31,230 nt of DNA from Didymodactylos carnosus (lineage: Eukaryota; Rotifera; Eurotatoria; Philodinida; Philodinidae), in the NCBI GenBank assembly GCA_905250885.1, contig CAJNOQ010001468.1:1-31230 (forward strand). The letters run 5' to 3'. The notes under the pieces are model-generated. The model ran no database searches, was not told where the DNA came from, and worked only from the letters and a program-made list of their open reading frames with translations. Numbering within the stretch: the stretch's first letter is position 1; the number at the start of each line of letters is the position of its first letter. This document shows, piece after piece, positions 18,290-30,040 of the stretch. Made by a program: the position numbers and the translations under genes.

Positions 18290-21200
18290 ATATGGATATA
18301 AAATTCGAGTTCAACGAAAAATACTCTCTTTTTCTATCTTTATCCGTTCACAAAAGTTGAAAGAAAATGAAGAGAAAGACAAAATTGAATTTTATAATTA
18401 TAGTAGTAGAATATACTAAAGAAAAAAACATAATACAGATTTCTTTCGCTTTAAAAAAAAAATGAGTCTGTTCAATGTAGAATATACACATGTCCTTTGT
18501 CTCTTGTTCTTTTCTTCTTTTTTTTTTTCTTCTCGTACATTTTTTTTCGTTCTCTCTCTCCTCTCTCTCTCTCTCTAAGATCATAATTAATAGCACACGT
18601 CTCTATATACGTTTGTACGTCACGTTGTTCATAATATATCCATCTCTATGATGATGGTAGTATAGTGATGATGATGATGATGAAGAGGGAAGGTATCGTC
18701 TAGACATTGACAACAAGAATAACTGAACAGGTTAATTCTTTAACTCGAATAAAAATATATTTTAATCGATAGGTTCAAAGATATCAATAAATATTATGAA
18801 GAGTGCGCATGAACGAACAGAGATATATTAAATTTAAGCTATACAATTTTTTTTTTTTTGCTTTTTTTTTATTGTCAAAAACGATCTGATCTAAGTTTTC
18901 ATATAAACTAAAATTATTTTTAACTTCTTCTGAGTCATTTTTTTTTTACAAACATCGATGGTGTAACATAAGTTGATAAACACAGTACAGTTGAAGTTGA
19001 TCAAAAGTTTTAATTTTTAAACAAAATTTCAAGATCCACATGGATCTGAAATATTTCAAAACTCTCTAGAAAATTACTAAAACGAGTCATTCTCGATTTT
19101 CTGATTTGAAATGCGTTTGTTTTTGAGCTACATATTTGTGATCAATGCCTAAAAACTCGGATAGAGTTCGTCAGAATTTTTGAATAAAATCTTTTCTTCA
19201 TATTTCAATCGATGTGAATTAACCAACAGATTTTGTTTTTTTGTTAAGAAAGGGAAATAATCAATTGTTTAACTTCTATTGTGCCACAACTCTAACGTCT
19301 TATTGATCATATAATCGCTTTATCATATGATCAAAAACATGTGTTCTTGGTTTAGGAAAAATTGTGTAAATGTATTAATGATCACTACTCAACTTGTATC
19401 ACCATTATCCAAACTTATTTTATATGGTTTAGCTGATATTTCTGACATTAAAAATATTTACATCGGAACGAAAATTGATTAGAGTTTTTTTTTTTGTTTT
19501 GTTCTGAGAATAATATTCAGGAAAATCTGTCCTCGTTTAATATCTTACCATTGATCTACGAATATTGTACATCAACTGAGATAATAGAACTTTCGCTGTC
19601 TCATTAAATTCACGCACTACTTTTTGTTATGAGAGAGAAAGGTTTCAAGAAATTTCAATAAAATTCGACTCGATTAATGATGTTGATTACAAATATAAAA
19701 ATAACAGTAAAAAAACTGATAAGATTTGGCGTATTTTGAGGTATCTAACAAATATTTTATGAGTTATATCTTAAGTGATTTTTATTTTTTAAAGAACTGC
19801 TATTGTAACAACGATAGCAGAGGATTAAAACTATTACTCAACTCAGTCTTTAGAAGTCAAACACACACTCTCTCTCTCTCTCTCTGACGAAGAGATCTAT
19901 CAAGTTATGAAATTGTTCTTCTTACCATCCGTAGAAAAATAAATGAATAAAACAGAAACCAGGTCTTATGCACACAGTTTTTACTTTGAAACTTGTAGTC
20001 ATGTACGGGATAAACTATCAATATTTGCTTTCTCATCGATAAAAAAAGAGGAATGTAGACATAAGTTTTCTATAAAACACTGTAATCTTGACAAAAAGTA
20101 GCAAACTTACGATAAAATTGACCATTAGTTGAATAGAGACCATAAAGTGCATATAATCTTCCAATAAATGGTCTCAAAATTAAATTTTTTTAATCATAAA
20201 CTTCTTCTTACTAACTTAGTTGTTTTGAATCGATGTTATGTTTTATAGTCTTCAATTTACTCAGCGTCTCTACGATAATCATCGTTATTTAATCGTTTAA
20301 ATTGAAGCGTATAGTCGTCATCATTAATCATATTTTCGTTTTATCAATTACGTATTTACCGTTAGAGTAATAGTTTTTCATACTAATATGATTCGATTGC
20401 TCACTTGCTTTTATGTCATTTTAACGCATTAATAAGTATTCAATTTAATACTTGAATGAAAGAAAAAGAAAGTCAAAAACCTGTAAGTGCAGTGAACGTT
20501 GATCTTCCGGTATGTATCTTATTACTACCTTCTACTGAACGATTACGCAATTTTTATTCTAGAGAGAGAGAGAGAGAGATATTGACTAAACTACTTAAGG
20601 CATTATCATAATCACTAAGTTCTTGTGCGAGAATGATGTCAGAAAGAGAGAAAGAGTATAGATGTATATGTTCATAAGAAGTTGCAATTAATAAAATCAC
20701 AACAATCAATCTCAGTCATTCTACCTAATCTTTTTGAAAAATGTATTATCTTTTTCCTTTTATACTCTACATATGAGGAGGAGAAGAAAAGAGAATAACC
20801 GTCCAATATAACTGATATCCTTACAGCCACGATTAATTCACTTTCATTCGTCATCTAAACATAAACACATCAAATCACACCATTACTGTTATTCTATGAC
20901 AAACTCATACCAGGCATCGTGAACAAAGAATGATGATGTTTTATTACATAATTGTTGTCATATATACACAAAGAATAATAGCAATCGAACGAAAAAGAAT
21001 CAATAGTCTTTTCTCTTCTTGTATAGGCAAAATGTTGAGACTTTTTCTTCGTCATATTGGACAATTCGAACAGCATAACGAGAAAAGGGCAGCAAAAATA
21101 TAAGAAGACAATCTACAATTTTCATGCTTTTTATATCAAAAGTGTCTGTCCATTAACCACTCTTACTTTGTGCGAGTTAAAAGAGATATTCATCTTTTTA

Positions 21201-22380
21201 TTTCTAATTCATCTTGTAAGAAGAGATAATTCTACTCAATGTAATTGAAACATCTATTTCGAAGTTAAACAAAAAGTTTCTTAGTTCTTCTTCTGCATAC
21301 TTTCAAAACTCAAGGATACACTGCTGTTGGTACTATAACACCAATATAAAGAAAATTGATGACAGTTAAGACAATTAAGAGAGTAATAAAATATGAAGGT
21401 GAATACATTTTCGCTCAAGATCAGAATTTCTCTTTCTCAAGCATTAGCAACAATCACATTGCTCTCATCAATTGGTAAAATAGAGAAATAAATAACAAGC
21501 ATTAAGTGTAAAATAAACAAAAAACAATATAGACTGTGAATAAAAAAAAAACATATTTCCATTCTTATTGGAAGCAGAATATCACACAAAGTAGCCTCTA
21601 GTCAAAATTTTACAAAGAAGGTCAACTAAAAGTTAAAAAAGAAAAGAAACGTGCTCGAGAGAAATCAACATATTTTGTTTAATGGAAATAACATTAAGTT
21701 GAATTTTTTTCTTTCACAATAAGATCTTATATTTTGAACTTTTCACTATTTTTGGCTATACTCGAGCGACTTGAAATCAGTTCTCACTAACACAGCTGGA
21801 AGGCGTTCATTTACAAATCAAAAAAACTTGTGCAGAAGAGTTATGTTTTTCGATTAGGTTGTCCATGTCGTTTGCACTGAGGATTCGGATATAAAGCAAG
21901 GACAGTCAAATTCGCGCTTCCTTCAGTTCTCCTTTGTTTATATTTCTTGTTAAATTCTTCTCTACAATGACTATGGAGAAGTAAATAAACAAGAAAGAGC
22001 TCGCAACAAGGACTTAACGTAATCATTCTGTGCTTATTTTATCCTTATAGGATCTATAAGTACAAAACAAACTCAGTGAGGTGCTCGATGTTTAGTTTGT
22101 ACTGTGATACAGATACAAATGCATTGTATTGTAGTTTAACGAGATAAAATAGTAAGAGTTTCAAAGGCAAAGAGTGAGGAAAGAATGATTTTTTTCTTTC
22201 TTCTATTAATCGATGTCTTTTTTTTTGATTTTACAAACGTTAATTAGTTTAGATTTTGGAATGAGATGAAGATTGAGAACTAGGTAAACATCTCTAAAAA
22301 TCTTAATGTCAATCTTATGATGTATTTATCTTCTAGATATGCGAAAATAATCAACGTACACTTAGCCTATGAAAGTAAAA
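18290..22380. other. Gene-free AT-rich region with microsatellites
   Basis: No gene I can support. Microsatellites: (TC)n at about 18,550-18,576, (GAT)n at 18,666-18,682, (AC/TC)n at 19,861-19,886 and (AG)n at 20,561-20,579. There are many T/A homopolymers (18,470; 18,520; 18,850; 19,490). Two minus-strand exon-like segments with consensus donors occur at 20,113-20,165 and 19,551-19,620, in compatible phases, but no closed gene model could be built. It may contain promoter or 5' exons of the NCKAP5-like gene. Confidence 0.6.
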
Positions 22381-22385
22381 ACTAA

Positions 22386-22884
22386 CGAGGAAACCGCCCG
22401 AGGTTTTAAATTGATTTCGGATTGGGACTATTTTTGTTAGAAAGTCCCTAACGAATAGTGAAATATCTCAGCTTATTCCCATAGTGCTTTGTTGCTGAAA
22501 TACTGAATTTTTAGTCAGTTTTTGCGTATAGAGCTTGGTGTTCGAGAAAAATTCGACTTTCAAATTTTGATTTCAACCTTGCCACACTTGTAGCCCGTTG
22601 TCATAGCAGTACGACGGAAAAATGTTCGGTGCTAATGAATTTTCCTGCCTTGAGATATTGAGATTCGAACATTTCACCAGAAGGTAAGGATGAGGGTCAA
22701 ATATTCGAATCTCAATATCTCAAGCAGGAATTTTTCCGTCGTACTACTATGACCATGGGCTACAAGTGTGGCAAGTTTAAAATCAAAATTTGAAAGTCGA
22801 ATTTTGCTCGAAATCCAAGCTCTATAGGTAAAACTGACTAAAAATTCAGTATCTCAGCAATAAACCACCATAGGAAATAAAAAT
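22386..22884. mobile_element. Foldback element with one CGAGGAAACC end
   Basis: Left end TAA followed by CGAGGAAACC (22383-22395) resembles the MITE family ends at 3809, 6900 and 26093. The inverted repeat proper runs from about 22,476 to 22,875: CCCATAGTGCTTTGTTGCTG, TACTGAATTTTTAGTCAGTT, ATTCGACTTTCAAATTTTGA and GTACGACGGAAAAAT on the left pair with complements on the right. The matching right terminal 90 bp is missing, so the copy is truncated or rearranged. No ORF. Confidence 0.7.
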
Positions 22885-25180
22885 AGAAAATCTACTGGAT
22901 TATCAAATATCTTGAATACAAAAAAGCACTTCTTCACAACTCTAAATGAACTTTATTTTTTTCTTCACGGTGATATGCCGTTTTTTTTTTTCTCCTTAAA
23001 ATTATTATCGAATTTTGTATACTTGCCATTTTAAATTATAGACTCAAATAATTTTCTTCTTTCTTGTTTAAAGTTTTTAAGATAAAAGAGAGGAGAAGAA
23101 AATGATCTTCTTCTGCTCTCTATTAAAATGATTTGTTCACGACATATATCTTTTGCATACTATATACAGCTACTCTCACTTAGTCAACTATTTGTTTTGT
23201 TGTTGTACATTCTACTTATACTACTGTACAACTCTTTTTTTTCTTTTTTCTTTCTTTTTCTTCTTTCTGCTTCCTACTGTAATACAAATATGATTCTTCG
23301 TTTTATTAATAAATAAGAGTGTCATTTGGCATGTACATCCTCATCTTATTCAAACAAAACAAATAATCCAGTCATTTTCTTATTCTTATTTTTCTAGGTA
23401 GGCGTATTATACATATTTTTCTATCTTTCAATAGTTTTTCTGTTGTCGAGAATACGATATGAGTGATAAGATATACTTGAATTCTAGATTAATGAAAAGA
23501 ATTTCCTAGTTATTGTTGTCAATAGTCTAAAATGTTAAATGGTGATTAATTTTGACTAGAACTAGGAATCATTTTTGAAATTTGATAAAGCAAAAAAATA
23601 TACATTTGTTTTTTTTTGCTTCATGTCGCCTACTGTGTGGCTTAAGATATTAATTTCCACGTCCTTTCTTATACATATACAAATTTACCATTGTTATAGA
23701 AAACTTGATACCATATGTACAAATAGTGTACTTATGTAATCTATCTCATTATTCATTTCATTTTTTTGTTATGAAAAAATGACATCGTTTTAACGATTCA
23801 ATAATTGAAATACTAAAACGTTTATTTAACGATTCTGTTTTTTTTACATTGTATACAAATACACAAATAATTTTAAGGATAGTTTATCAAATTTTAGCAT
23901 TTTTGATCCGTTTAGATTTTGATACGATCATTGGTATGAGTTTTAGTAGCGTAGTATCAATCCTGAAATCGAAACTATCTCCTTGACTCAAGTAAAGAGA
24001 GAGTAACATAAAAGAGGTAAAGAACGTGTCGACTATCGATCCAGATACAAAAATTAGTGAATAGACGAAACAATGAAACGATGAATATATGTCTAATAAC
24101 ATGGAAATGAAACACCAATGTCCCCATCGCTTACAATTAATTTGTTCTGTAGTTCAATGAATGTACTGAAATTTACTCCGATACTAAATCATTTACACTA
24201 GTTTAAGCAGTTTTTCAACCTATTTTTCACCCCTTTGATAAATAGTAATACCTTCTACTTTAAAAAGAAAGCACTCTAAATCATTCAGATTACATACAAT
24301 ATCCACATGACAGTTGAAAAGAGATTGTTTATCTAGCCAGCATTTTCATCAAATAGCATATGCTGTTAAACAACTGAGTATAAATTAAACTTTTTATTTA
24401 AATGCAAAGAAAAATATGTACATTTTTTTTTCTCTACTTTTATTGGTTATTTCAGTTTAGCATGAATGAGCAAGTTTCTAAATTTTAATTTACTTCAGTT
24501 GTGTTTCCAAAGGAAAGAAAGAATTCGTCTACTCGTATATATGATCGATTGAATGTTTATCCTTCGTCTTGTCATCGAATAATAAGGTATACTATAGAGA
24601 GATGAGATAAACTCATTTAAAAATGTTAATTGTTTCAATGTAATCATCATCATCATCATCCGCTATTCGTTAATTAAAAACGTTCGTCTTTTTATCTGAT
24701 TGCGGCTTATTAAACAAAGATTTTTATCTTTAACAGCATGAAAAAATAAATAAATATAATATGTGTTTATGCATGCCATATACACTTGACCTCGTGCCTA
24801 TAGAAGAATGAAGGTCATTCATCATTTGTAGTTACAATACTTGTAGACAAAACATGTCAAAATTTTAACAAGAACAAATGTTTTTACATCCTTCTTCTAA
24901 ATATATTCATTAGTATAACTTATTTCTAATAGGCTTGGAGAATAGAGATGGTAGGTACAAGGACAAATAAACAGTCATACAATTACATAGACCACTACTA
25001 ATTTTCATGACAAATAGTTTGTTTGTCTCATAGTCTGCAATAAATAGGTGGTAGAAACAACTGACGAGAGAATCTCCCTCCCAGTGAGTCTTCAATATTT
25101 TTCTAGGAAGATATTTTATAATAGATTTTTTCTTATGCTCATCATGAATCTAATATTCGTTTGTTCCTATCGGTCTTCTC
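22885..25180. other. Gene-free AT-rich region
   Basis: No supportable coding region. T-rich low-complexity runs at 22,980, 23,225-23,270 and 24,425 produce the few open frames. A (TCA)n microsatellite lies at 24,643-24,660. Confidence 0.6.
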
Positions 25181-25187
25181 TAATAAG

Positions 25188-25500
25188 TCTACAGAAACCG
25201 AATTTCTAGGAAAATAACCATGAGATTCTTCTAACAGGACACATTCGAACGCTGTCAGATTATAGAATACATCCAGTTACTCATGGAGGCCAACGTATCA
25301 ATTTCTGAACAGTTGTAAATTGAGAGATAATATCAGCATGTTAGATGGGAAAGAATAATTACTTATAATTAGTGAATAAAAGCTGAAAAACTCAAATTTT
25401 TCGTTAAATTAGATTAGATTTATTTCTCTACAATCTGACAGCGTTATAATGTGTCCTATTGGAAGCTCATGGTAGATTTTTGGAAATTCAGTTTCTGGTG
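25188..25500. repeat. Foldback repeat, ~80-bp arms
   Basis: Left arm CAGAAACCGAATTTCTAGGA, ACCATGAGATTCTTCTAACA, GGACACATTCGAACGCTGTC, AGATTATAGA (25,190-25,270) pairs with CTACAATCTGACAGCG, TTATAATGTGTCCTATTGGA, AGCTCATGGTAGATTTTTGG and AATTCAGTTTCTGG (25,428-25,498). The loop is about 155 bp. No ORF. Mobile class undetermined. From 25,501 to 26,089 no gene is visible. Confidence 0.75.
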
Positions 25501-26092
25501 CGATAAACATGGGAATAAAGAAATACCATATTCTTTAGGAACATCAGAAACTAACTGCTATAAAATATATTCCTAGAAATCACTGAGTGCGATTTTCTGG
25601 TGAACTTTCAATAAACTATTGTCTAGTTTTAAGCTGATTTAGAAAGATCTTACGACCGGATTCATTGACTCTGTTTTCATGTTCTTTTATATTTTAACAA
25701 GAAGATTACATTAATTCGTGTGTGAAATATCGTGTCATAAACAAGAGGTAATTGTGTGGAAGAGACAACAAAAAAAACTTTTTTTCGAACAGAGACTAGA
25801 TTAAGTCAATGCAAAAATATGAAATAAAAGTTTTCAAAGGATTCACATACACAAATCTCTCTTATTAAAGCGTTAGTAGAAAATTAACGATAAAGCTTCA
25901 ATATACAAATATAAAACACAAAATGACGTGATATGTAAAAATAATTCTTCTAATTCACCATCTGTAGCACAAATGCAATATACGAACTAGAACATCTTGA
26001 TTATTTTCTACCATATAACATATTGATACTATTTCTCAATTTGTATCATACAGATATTGATCAATTAGTCTCGATTTGTTTAGTTCTTCTAA

Positions 26093-26770
26093 CGAGGGAA
26101 CATATTGGAGTGTCGTACCTAGACACGAGATGAAAAGTAGCCTAACTTATACAGAATTTGATGCTGATTACGAATATGAATATCTTAGCTACTCTCGTTG
26201 ATGTCTTACAAAAATAGAGTGTACAACTACTTCGCCTGAGGTACCTCTCTGCTGGTAGATATCACTTTTGTTAGACTAGTATTTTTTTGTAAAGAAGTCA
26301 GGAAAAATTGAGAAAGATTCGACATGAAAGAGTCATCTTTCTGCTATAAAACAGCATATCCAAAAAATCTGTAGCTCATGTAGTTACTGGATTGTAGTGC
26401 TTTCGAAAGAGAATGTGAAAATCTTGAAATTAGAGTCTGATCACGTTGTGATTTTAGACATGTTTAAAGTATCGTACAAGAATTTTCCCTATGAATATAC
26501 CCATTCATAAGTACGAGTTTTTATAACATCTCGCTTCCGATCAGTTATCTGTACGAAACTGAAAACACGATACAACTTTGTATCAATTAGTTATTTCACG
26601 TGAGCCCACTTCTGACTTAATCTGAAAAAGAGAGCTGTTAATAAAAAAAGGCAAGCATTTCGGATGTGCTATTTTATAGCAGAAAGACGACTCTTTCATA
26701 TCAAATTTTTCCTCTCGTTACTTTACTTTTCATCTCGTTTTTAGGTGGGCCACTCAAATATGTTCCCTCG
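26093..26770. mobile_element. Foldback MITE, CGAGGGAACATAT ends, TAA target duplication (copy 3)
   Basis: Ends CGAGGGAACATATTGGAGTG (left) and CACTCAAATATGTTCCCTCG (right) are near-perfect complements flanked by TAA at 26090-26092 and 26771-26773. Inner blocks pair too: GAGATGAAAAGTA, and GAAAGAGTCATCTTTCTGCT with its complement near 26,680. The left arm has about 140 bp not found on the right. The first 8 bp match copy 1 (3809), but internal sequence differs, so this is another subfamily using the same ends. No transposase ORF. Confidence 0.8.
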
Positions 26771-26773
26771 TAA

Positions 26774-28438
26774 GATATAACAGGACTCACGAATATCCAC
26801 TAGAGCACGTTCCGTTTTTAAATAGAACATATAAAAATAAAGTCCATATTTTATTTATCTCATATACATTGATGAAGAATGATAATCTGTCAGCTAGACA
26901 AATATATTTTAGTATATTAAGCTTTCTTTTTTTTATGAACAAGGTGCTAATATAGTGATATAATTTAATAAAAATAAACGATATATCATCTTCAGCTTCT
27001 AATTGTGTACCTGCCATATGTTATTCTTAATAATGGATCAATTTACTTAAACAGAGTAAATGTAAATGAAAAGAAACCGTTCATGAAATGTCAAGGTGAA
27101 TGCCTCTATAATACGAACATCATTTTGACATTATCATTAGTGCATGCGAACATTTATCAAAAAAATTATAACAAATCTAATATACAACTGTACATGAATC
27201 GTGTCGTGTCGACATACTATTTATATATCCGTTTTTTTATGATAATTTAATAGACAGAACAAGTATTTAGCTATGCCAAACATGGACAAACTTTGGACAA
27301 AAAAATATCTATATGTTCAAACAGTGGAAATGAACATTCTTCTAAAACGACTTTAACTAAGCCGCTTACCTTGTTGTTTAGTCTACTAATTTTTATTATT
27401 CTCTAGTATTGTATAAATTCTATTTCAAATTTATTCATCTCTCACTCTTTTTCTCTTTTCCCTGCATCAAAATATCAAAAGAACAGTACAGTATATGCTA
27501 TTTTGATTTCAAGAGTTTACAACGCATTTTTTCTTCTTCTTTCTTTGTCTATTTATACAAGGTAAAACAAGTCATACCTACTTGTAATAAAGGTGTGATT
27601 TTCTCTTTAAGGGCATAAAAACAATACAACTGCTATGAACAACGATCTTTTTCAATTATTCAAAAAAAAAAAAAAATTCCAATGACTGTGTACTTGTACG
27701 TTCATCCATTGTTTTATTTTATTTTTTCTATAGAAGGTCAGTTGAATAGAAATGGAAATAATAAGCTTCGTTTCTTTTTATATATATATATGTATAGTTC
27801 AACTGTACAGTTACTTGTGAAGTTTAGTTTGACTAATCAGAGAGCTAAACGCCACTTGAACACTGAATATAGAACAGAAGAAATGATATGACATTGATTG
27901 TGATAATGATCAAGGCAAATAAGGCGTAACAAACAAAAAAATTCAAATAGAACAATATGACTAACACATCTGCTATAATTAATAAAATCATACATACACA
28001 CACACACACACAACACAACAGTGTCTAATTACACGACATACTTGAATGACATTTATTGAACATCGAAAAATAGATATGCTCCAATATCGATGAAAATAGA
28101 GTTTGAAAGATATACAAATAGCTCATGCACATATATCAAATTAGTTACATACTAAAATATTTCAGATAAAATCGGATCCGAATTGTCATATGAACAATTG
28201 TAAATTAAGTGGATAGTGTTAACTAATTTTAAAAAACTTAGTTGACTACATTGTCGAAATGACCATTCAAATAATATATATATATTTTCATTTAATCTCA
28301 ATATTTGTAGGTGATGTACATTCAGGACGCAGATTTTCTGTGCACGATTACAGAAAGCTCAACAGGCAGTATGAGTTTTTTTTGCAGAGAGTTTTATTTT
28401 TTATTATGTTTAGTAATCTTTTTTTGCAAAATATGCAC
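26774..28438. other. Gene-free AT-rich region
   Basis: Nothing coding that I can support; open frames here are AT-rich, hydrophobic and lack splice context. There is an A-run at 27,662-27,676, a (TA)n stretch near 27,780-27,790 and a (CA)n microsatellite at about 27,991-28,013. Confidence 0.55.
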
Positions 28439-29024
28439 GCCGTGATCTACAGAACTACGCTGCTAGCGCAGGAAACTTCTGAAAACGGGGGGATAATCTC
28501 CCAACATTGGACATTCATTAATGCACGTTATTTTTTCAGACACAAGTTCAGATTTGGCACCATAACCTGCTTCTGCGAAATACCTTTCGCGAAATGAAAT
28601 TTAAGACTTTTTGTGAGAAACTAACAGCTTTCTTAGCTGAACTTAGGCATTTTTCTCTTTTCAGAATGAAAACGGATTATTATTAATTGATTCATTTTTC
28701 TCTGCGATAACTGGCCATGAAGTGAGTTTACTATTTGCTGGTAGCTGTGAAGAAGCACTGAGTCCAGCTAGAATGTCAGAAAACGTTTGCGTGCTCTTTG
28801 AAATTAACATTGGTGAACCTTCTAGTTCCTCATCTTCTTCACTTCAACCATTAGCTCACATTGGTCAATTCAGTTATATGCAAGATGAAAATGAAGTACT
28901 ATTTTGTTGTAGACGTTTAGTTCAAATCATCGGCGTTTATCATCTAAAAAGTGGACTTCGTCTCATCAATCTCAAATTGATCTATGAAAGTGATAAAGTA
29001 CTCAAGAAAATTAAAACCATATGA
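28439..29024 (+). pseudogene. Partial/decayed mono-ADP-ribosyltransferase-like gene (R-S-E type)
   Basis: The clear part is 28665-29024: after a CTCTTTTCAG acceptor, 119 residues run to TGA. It reads GLLLIDSFFSAITGHEVSLL (the strand with the S motif, usually like NSFLSTS), LLFAG, VCVLFEINIG, FSYMQDENEVLF (ExE catalytic glutamates, codons about 28887-28895) and a final IYESDKVLKKI helix. This order is that of arginine ADP-ribosyltransferase domains (ARTC, R-S-E), a large family in bdelloids. Upstream, an open frame at 28259-28597 contains VIYRTTLLAQE (28442-28474), a plausible R motif, followed by SENGGIIS, which resembles NENGLLLI of the next exon. I found no donor joining the two in frame. 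The usual STS is altered (SAI) and a poly-Ser run (about 8 Ser) interrupts the domain. It is either a gene with an unresolved 5' structure or a pseudogene; homology is fairly sure, activity is not. Confidence 0.6.
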
Positions 29025-29353
29025 AGATAAATTAATGGGTTTTCTTCGCCAATGACTTTGAGAAAGCTTGGAAAACTTTTTTAATCTATAATCCTGTTTA
29101 TTAAGAAAAGATACAACAGACTTGACTAAGCGAGCAGACCACGGTCTATGGTGCAGAGTCAACTAAACAATCTAACGAAGAACTAAGACAAATACATACT
29201 TGTGAATGTAACTATAAAAAAGGAAGTGCAATAACAGACGAATGTCTTTGAGTCTGTGATCATATTATGAAAGCTAGTATTAATGAGAAGTAAAGCGAGG
29301 AGAATATATTGTGCTCTGGACTGCATCAATGATAATAAAAAGGAAGAAATGTT
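29025..29353. other. Spacer between the ART-like fragment and the LINE
   Basis: No gene seen. It probably includes the 3' UTR of the ART-like unit and the 3' tail of the minus-strand LINE. Confidence 0.5.
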
Positions 29354-30040
29354 TTATCGGTCCTTCACACCAAAACGATCTGACTGAATGATAAAGTCCG
29401 TAACAGTTTTGACAATAATCTTGATTTCTTGATGTGTTAGAGAAATGTCCAGAAATAAAGTTTTTAAATCAAAAGAAGGATGAGGTAAATCCGGTTGAAA
29501 TATAGAACGTAGAGCTAATCTTGCAGTATCAAACAAGGGACACTCCAAGAAATAGTGAGAAAAGCTCTCTTCCGTCACGTTGGCACATGAACAGTAGGGA
29601 TCAGAGGCAAGATTAAGAAGACGTAAGTCTTTCCGCAGCTGTGAGAAACCGACTCTGCATCTGCAAAAGCTAATATCTGCATCTCTGTTATAAATAAAAG
29701 GCATCTTCGGTATTTTTGATGGTGGTAATATGAGAGTTATAAATTTTTTCATACGAAATGTCATCCGTGTCTACAGTGGTAGCTTATTATAATCCCTAGC
29801 AGTACGATAAATCATCGAGTCATATAACATATTCAAGCGACAGCGTGGAGAAGGAAGAAGCATTTTTTCACGACTTCGAAGTGAATAAGAAACGGCTGCA
29901 GGTGGATCTGGGCGTGAAGGCAACAATGTCTTCATAAAGGAAGGTGTTTTTCCATTTATTAGTTTTTGAAATAGAACTAGTCTGTGTCGCTCAAAAACTT
30001 CTCGCAATGCTTCCCAATTTAAATGTTGACCTGTTGACAT
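29354..30040 (-). mobile_element. 3' end of a non-LTR retrotransposon ORF2 (5'-truncated, in-frame TAG)
   Basis: Minus-strand reading gives the post-RT region of a CR1/L2/Daphne-like LINE polymerase. First comes a thumb-type segment with SYSLRSREKMLLPSPRCRLN and MIYRTARDYNKLPL (compare the LINE motif FPRTxxxWNSLP). After a single in-frame TAG (29773-29771) comes the C-terminal zinc-knuckle domain with CRCRVGFSQLRKDLRLLNL and YCSCANVTEESFSHYFLECP (CxC..H..C), ending IIQSDRFGVKDR before the natural stop. Both pieces share one frame, so one ORF carries one nonsense change. The coding sequence ends 5' near 30,040, where a different repeat begins, so the RT catalytic domain and endonuclease are absent. 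It is a dead copy. Confidence 0.85.

Noticed and set aside
21841..22026. 61-codon minus-strand ORF with several Cys
   Set aside because: No splice context, no recognisable domain, isolated in non-coding DNA.
28259..28438. N-terminal part of the long plus-strand ORF (starting MTIQIIYIYF) as the true start of the ART-like gene
   Set aside because: The first residues come from an AT-rich TATATA stretch; only the later VIYRTT segment resembles the family.
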